From positions 1 to 64,000 of the forward strand of contig CAJOMD010000001.1 in the NCBI GenBank assembly GCA_905235555.1: a stretch of 64,000 nucleotides of DNA. The letters are read 5' to 3'. Numbering within the stretch: the stretch's first letter is position 1; each line of letters begins with the position of its first letter. Under the pieces are notes generated by a model. It worked only from the letters and a program-made list of their open reading frames with translations. It ran no database searches and had not been told where the DNA came from. Made by a program: the position numbers and the translations under genes. This document shows positions 59,890 to 64,000 of the stretch, piece after piece. The DNA is from an uncultured Eubacterium sp. (GTDB lineage Bacteria > Bacillota > Clostridia > Lachnospirales > Lachnospiraceae).

Positions 59890-60894
59890 ATGAAAAAAAT
59901 TTCATTTATTGAATCTAAAGGCCGTGGCCTAAATCCAGATTTACAAATACTTAAAAAATACATAGAAGAAAACAGCGACATTGAGATGGAGATGTACTTT
60001 TCTAATGAGAATTCCAAGAACGATATGATAGGCTTGGGCTCCAAAATAGGAAAGGAAAACTATTGCAAGAAAGCTGTAGATTTGGTGTGCGTGGACGGTT
60101 CGCTTCCTGCAAAGAAAAAGTTGGTTAATCCTAAAGGGACCAAGGTGTTGATTGCCACGCCATATGATTTTCTACTCAAGGCACTAAATAGAGGAGATTC
60201 AAATAAGAAGACTTTCCAAAACTTCACACATATAATGGTCAATTCTCCTATTGAGAAGAGGATAATAGACAATGTCTACAAGACAAAGGGCATTGAAGTG
60301 ATAGAAGGTTACACTTCACCTATGGCATATGATATTTATAAGCAGACTAATATAGAAGAAAAACGTGAAAAATTGGAATCATATTATCCGGCTGCTAAGG
60401 GCAAAAAGATTTTAACAATCTTGCTTTCTGGCAAGTTTGACGACGATGAAGAAAATCCTTACAAAGATCTAGATTGGAAGGTGTTAGCCGACAATGTGCC
60501 AGATGATTGGTTTATCGTTACTAATTCTGAAGAGCTAATGGAAAATGCTGTTCATCTAGGCCCTGAGTATCAGAAAAAAATTGGATTTATGAAGCAGATG
60601 CTAGATTTCAGAAAGGTTCTTTATTTGGCGGACGCTTTGGTTACAAATACATTTATGTTTGCGACATGTTTTGCTGCAGTCAGAAAGCCGGTGTATGCTA
60701 TATTCAACAAAAACAACGGTTTCGAACAATATATACATAATAATTATCCAAATCTTTGGATTTCTGACTTAACTACAATAGGCGATAAAGTGGCTTCGTC
60801 AAAGACAGTGGATTTTGAAAAATTCTGGGATGAATTTTCATATAAGCCAGATAAAAATCCGTGTGCGAAAGTATTGGAGATTTTGGCGAAATAA
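59890..60894 (+). CDS. Uncharacterised protein, possibly divergent GT-B-type glycosyl/glycerophosphotransferase
   Basis: 334 aa; LYLADALVTNTFMFATCFAAVRKPVYAIFNKNNGFEQYIHNNYP; lacks WHGTPLK and DYSSVFFDY motifs. Confidence 0.55.
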   Translation: MKKISFIESKGRGLNPDLQILKKYIEENSDIEMEMYFSNENSKNDMIGLGSKIGKENYCKKAVDLVCVDGSLPAKKKLVNPKGTKVLIATPYDFLLKALNRGDSNKKTFQNFTHIMVNSPIEKRIIDNVYKTKGIEVIEGYTSPMAYDIYKQTNIEEKREKLESYYPAAKGKKILTILLSGKFDDDEENPYKDLDWKVLADNVPDDWFIVTNSEELMENAVHLGPEYQKKIGFMKQMLDFRKVLYLADALVTNTFMFATCFAAVRKPVYAIFNKNNGFEQYIHNNYPNLWISDLTTIGDKVASSKTVDFEKFWDEFSYKPDKNPCAKVLEILAK

Positions 60895-60941
60895 TGTATA
60901 ATTTTCTGTACGTATAACACGAAATGTGTTTGGGAGTTTTT

Positions 60942-62981
60942 ATGAGTGAAAATACAAAAGTAAAAGGAAAAATCATGCGTTTCATAAAATTGCCGCTGTA
61001 TTTTTTACCTTTGTGGGTAGTACTTACAGTGGTTAGTTTTTGGTATGACTATACAGGCGGAATTTATATGGCTGTGGGCACTGTTATTTATGCTACAGCT
61101 GTTTTGGTAATTTACACTAGATATAAATCTGTTTTTGTGAAGGATTTGGTGGAGTTTGGTGCAGACTATAGTCACATTCAAAAGCAGATGTTAAATGACT
61201 TGGATGTACCATTTGGTCTTCTAGATGAGACCGGACGCATTCTTTGGGCTAACAATATGCTAGAAGATGTAGTGCAGGGCGAGAATATTAACAATAAAAA
61301 TGTCATATCAGTTTTTAATAAATTCGATAGCTCAAATATTAAATTTGACGAGTCTGGCAGAAATGAATTTATGATGACTTACAATGACAGAGAATACAAA
61401 GTTGTTTTAAAAGAGTTTTTTCTAGACTATAATTGGAATGAAAATAAATCGGATGAGGGTAGAAAGGCAGATATGATTGCTTTCTATCTATTTGATTACT
61501 CATATATTAGTCAGTTAGAAAAAGAAAATGCAGATGAAAAATTGATTGTAGGACACATATATTTAGATAACTATGATGAGTTGATGCAGGAAGTAGAGCC
61601 AGCCAGAAGAACGCTTACTCTTGCGCTTATTGAAAGAAAGATTGCTAAGTACTTTGGTGATTACGACGGAATTGTTAGAAAAGTTGAAACTGATAAGTAC
61701 TTTGTATTCTTTAAAGCAAAATATTTAAACCAGATGCAGAGCAATAAGTTCTCTGTGCTAGATGAAGTAAAAGAAATTCATACGGGCGACAATATGGATG
61801 CCACTTTAAGCATTGGATTGGGTCGTGGAAATGAAAAACTGATAGATAATTATGAACTAGCAAGTTCGGCCATTGACTTGGCACTTGGACGCGGTGGCGA
61901 TCAGGCAGTGCTAAAAGACGGAAATAAAGTTTACTACTACGGTGGTAAATCTAAATCTGTAGAAAAGAACACTAAAGTTAAATCTCGTGTTAAGGCTACA
62001 GCATTTAGAGAACTACTTATGGACCATGCAGATGTTTATATTATGGGACATCACTTGGCGGACAACGATGCCTTTGGTGCAGCCATAGGTTTTTATCGTA
62101 TCGCTAAGACCTTGGGTAAGGAGGCTCACATAGTTTTGGGTGAGTATACAAGTACAGTGGCTCCGTTAGTGGATGATTTCAAGAGAGATGAAGAGTACCC
62201 AGACGATATGTTTATGAAGGGCTCTGAGGCGCTAGATGAGATTACAAAGAACGACGTTTTGATAGTGGTGGATTGTCACAGTGCAGACTACGCCGAAGAA
62301 CCTATGCTCGTTAATAGAGCGCAGACCAAGGTGGTAGTGGATCATCACAGACAAAAAGAAGATGCTATTGAAAATGTTCAACTTTCATATATAGAACTTA
62401 CTGCCTCATCATCATGTGAGTTGGTGGTTGAGATTATGCAGTATGTAAACGAGACAGTACGCTTGACGGTGAAAGAAGCAAATACTATGTACGGTGGAAT
62501 AATGGTTGATACTAACAACTTCACTAGGCGAGTGGGAGTTAGAACTTTTGAGGCGGCAGCCTACCTAAGAAGAAAAGGTGCAGAGATTGCCACTGTCAAC
62601 AAAATGTTTAGAAATAAATTGGAAGATTACAAGGCAAAAGCTGATACTATCAGCAATGCAGAAATATATAAAGATGTCTATGCTATTTCAGTTTGTACTG
62701 CTAAGGATGTAGATTCACCTACTACAGTGGGTGCGCAGGCAGCTAACGAGTTACTTACTGTTAAGGACATCAAAGCATCGTTCGTGCTTACACCATACAA
62801 TGACCAAGTATATATTAGCGCTAGAGCAGTTGATAAGAATGTACAGGTTCTTATGGAAGAATTTGGAGGCGGCGGTCATATGACTTTGGCGGGTGCCCAA
62901 GTCAAAGGTGCAAAAGTGGAAGATGTAGTAAAGGATTTGAAAAAACTTATTACGGCTAAGATAAAGGAGGGAGAACTATAA
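60942..62981 (+). CDS. gdpP: DHH-family c-di-AMP phosphodiesterase GdpP/YybT
   Basis: Two TM, PAS, degenerate GGDEF, DHH ([24 protein letters not shown]) and DHHA1 ([13 protein letters not shown]). Confidence 0.95.
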   Translation: MSENTKVKGKIMRFIKLPLYFLPLWVVLTVVSFWYDYTGGIYMAVGTVIYATAVLVIYTRYKSVFVKDLVEFGADYSHIQKQMLNDLDVPFGLLDETGRILWANNMLEDVVQGENINNKNVISVFNKFDSSNIKFDESGRNEFMMTYNDREYKVVLKEFFLDYNWNENKSDEGRKADMIAFYLFDYSYISQLEKENADEKLIVGHIYLDNYDELMQEVEPARRTLTLALIERKIAKYFGDYDGIVRKVETDKYFVFFKAKYLNQMQSNKFSVLDEVKEIHTGDNMDATLSIGLGRGNEKLIDNYELASSAIDLALGRGGDQAVLKDGNKVYYYGGKSKSVEKNTKVKSRVKATAFRELLMDHADVYIMGHHLADNDAFGAAIGFYRIAKTLGKEAHIVLGEYTSTVAPLVDDFKRDEEYPDDMFMKGSEALDEITKNDVLIVVDCHSADYAEEPMLVNRAQTKVVVDHHRQKEDAIENVQLSYIELTASSSCELVVEIMQYVNETVRLTVKEANTMYGGIMVDTNNFTRRVGVRTFEAAAYLRRKGAEIATVNKMFRNKLEDYKAKADTISNAEIYKDVYAISVCTAKDVDSPTTVGAQAANELLTVKDIKASFVLTPYNDQVYISARAVDKNVQVLMEEFGGGGHMTLAGAQVKGAKVEDVVKDLKKLITAKIKEGEL

Positions 62982-63427
62982 TGAAAGTTATCCTATTAGA
63001 AGATGTGAAATCTCTCGGCAAAAAAGGAGAGATAGTAGAAGTAAATGACGGTTATGCTAGAAACTTTATCCTACCTAAGAAGAAAGGTGTGGAAGCAGAC
63101 AGCAAAAACCTTAATGATTTAAAACTTCAGAAGAAAAACGATGAGAAAGTGGCTCAGGAAAAGTTGGATGATGCCAAGGCATTGGCAGATAAATTAGCCA
63201 CTCAGTCTATCACTATTAAGATGGATGCAGGAGTGGAAGGAAAACTATTTGGATCAATTTCAACCAAAGATGTGGCCAACGAAGCAAAAAAACAGCTAAA
63301 CTTAGAGTTTGATAAGAAGAAAGTAGTTCTACCTGAAAACATCAAGTCACTTGGAACATATGATGTAAAAATCAAGTTACATCCAGAAGTACAGGCAACA
63401 CTTACCATAAAAGTAGTAGCAAAATAA
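62981..63427 (+). CDS. rplI: 50S ribosomal protein L9
   Basis: [39 protein letters not shown]. Confidence 0.97.
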   Translation: MKVILLEDVKSLGKKGEIVEVNDGYARNFILPKKKGVEADSKNLNDLKLQKKNDEKVAQEKLDDAKALADKLATQSITIKMDAGVEGKLFGSISTKDVANEAKKQLNLEFDKKKVVLPENIKSLGTYDVKIKLHPEVQATLTIKVVAK

Positions 63428-63473
63428 TGAATATGTACTATAATAGATAACATCATGAACTAAGGGAAATATT

Positions 63474-64000
63474 ATGGACGAAGTAGTAAAAAGAGTAATG
63501 CCACATAGTAATGAAGCTGAACAAGCAGTCATTGGATCTATGCTTATGGATTCCAATGCTATTTCTGTTGCGGGTGAAACTATTAACGCAGATGATTTTT
63601 ATAATAAAAACTACGCAGAATTGTTTAAGGCAATGATGAAATTGTCATCAGAGGGAAAAGCGTGCGATTTAGTTACTGTAAAAGCGCAGTTAGAAGAACA
63701 GGGCGTTCCTTCAGAGATTGTTAGTTTGGACTTTATTAAAAACATTTTAGATATGGTAACCACATCAGCTAATGTAAAAGAGTATGCTAGAATAGTGCAT
63801 GACAAATCTGTTATGAGAAAACTTATAAAGGCTACAGAAGATATTACTAATAGATGCTATGCTGGAAACGAAACATCAGATGAACTTTTAGAGTTTACAG
63901 AAAAAGAAATATTTGATTTAGTTCAAAAAGGACATTCAAGCGAAGTAAAAGATATTAAAGATATAGCACTTAGTGTTATCAATAAAATAGATAAAGCATC
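63474..64000 (+). CDS. dnaB: Replicative DNA helicase DnaB, truncated by the window end
   Basis: MDEVVKRVMPHSNEAEQAVIGSMLMDSNAISVAGETINADDFYNKNYAELFKAM; open to window end (absent from ORF track). Confidence 0.93.
   Translation, partial: MDEVVKRVMPHSNEAEQAVIGSMLMDSNAISVAGETINADDFYNKNYAELFKAMMKLSSEGKACDLVTVKAQLEEQGVPSEIVSLDFIKNILDMVTTSANVKEYARIVHDKSVMRKLIKATEDITNRCYAGNETSDELLEFTEKEIFDLVQKGHSSEVKDIKDIALSVINKIDKA

Overview
This 64 kb window covers the chromosomal origin region of a low-GC Firmicute; gene content and order suggest a Clostridia/Lachnospiraceae-like organism (inference). Left of about 10.7 kb, genes run on the minus strand: dnaA, dnaN, S4-domain yaaA, recF, gyrB, gyrA, two-subunit fumarate hydratase, tRNA-Ser, and then a strong rRNA-type promoter firing off the left edge. 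Right of about 11.2 kb, genes run mainly on the plus strand: rpmH, rnpA, yidD, yidC, jag, mnmE, mnmG, rsmG, a coiled-coil ORF, parA, parB and serS. AT-rich oriC candidates flank dnaA, and a parS cluster lies just upstream of parA. The 36-60 kb part is a large wall-teichoic-acid / cell-surface polysaccharide region: LCP, MurG, polyprenyl glycosylphosphotransferase, five TagB/F-type glycerophosphotransferase domains (two fused to GT2), TagD, TagGH, TarIJ and acyltransferases. The window ends with gdpP, rplI and a truncated dnaB. No CRISPR array, prophage or IS element was seen. Items most worth a second look: (1) long hairpins with a shared loop motif at convergent gene ends or next to a tRNA gene, plus a nested repeat structure beside tRNA-Lys; (2) a tyrosine-recombinase-like protein that by eye lacks three catalytic residues including the nucleophile; (3) a tandem RimK-like ATP-grasp pair of unknown substrate; (4) a recurring TTATGTAAAC motif near parABS, including a perfect 27-nt palindrome over the parA stop; (5) a near-perfect parS inside the coiled-coil ORF. 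All calls are by eye; no searches were run.
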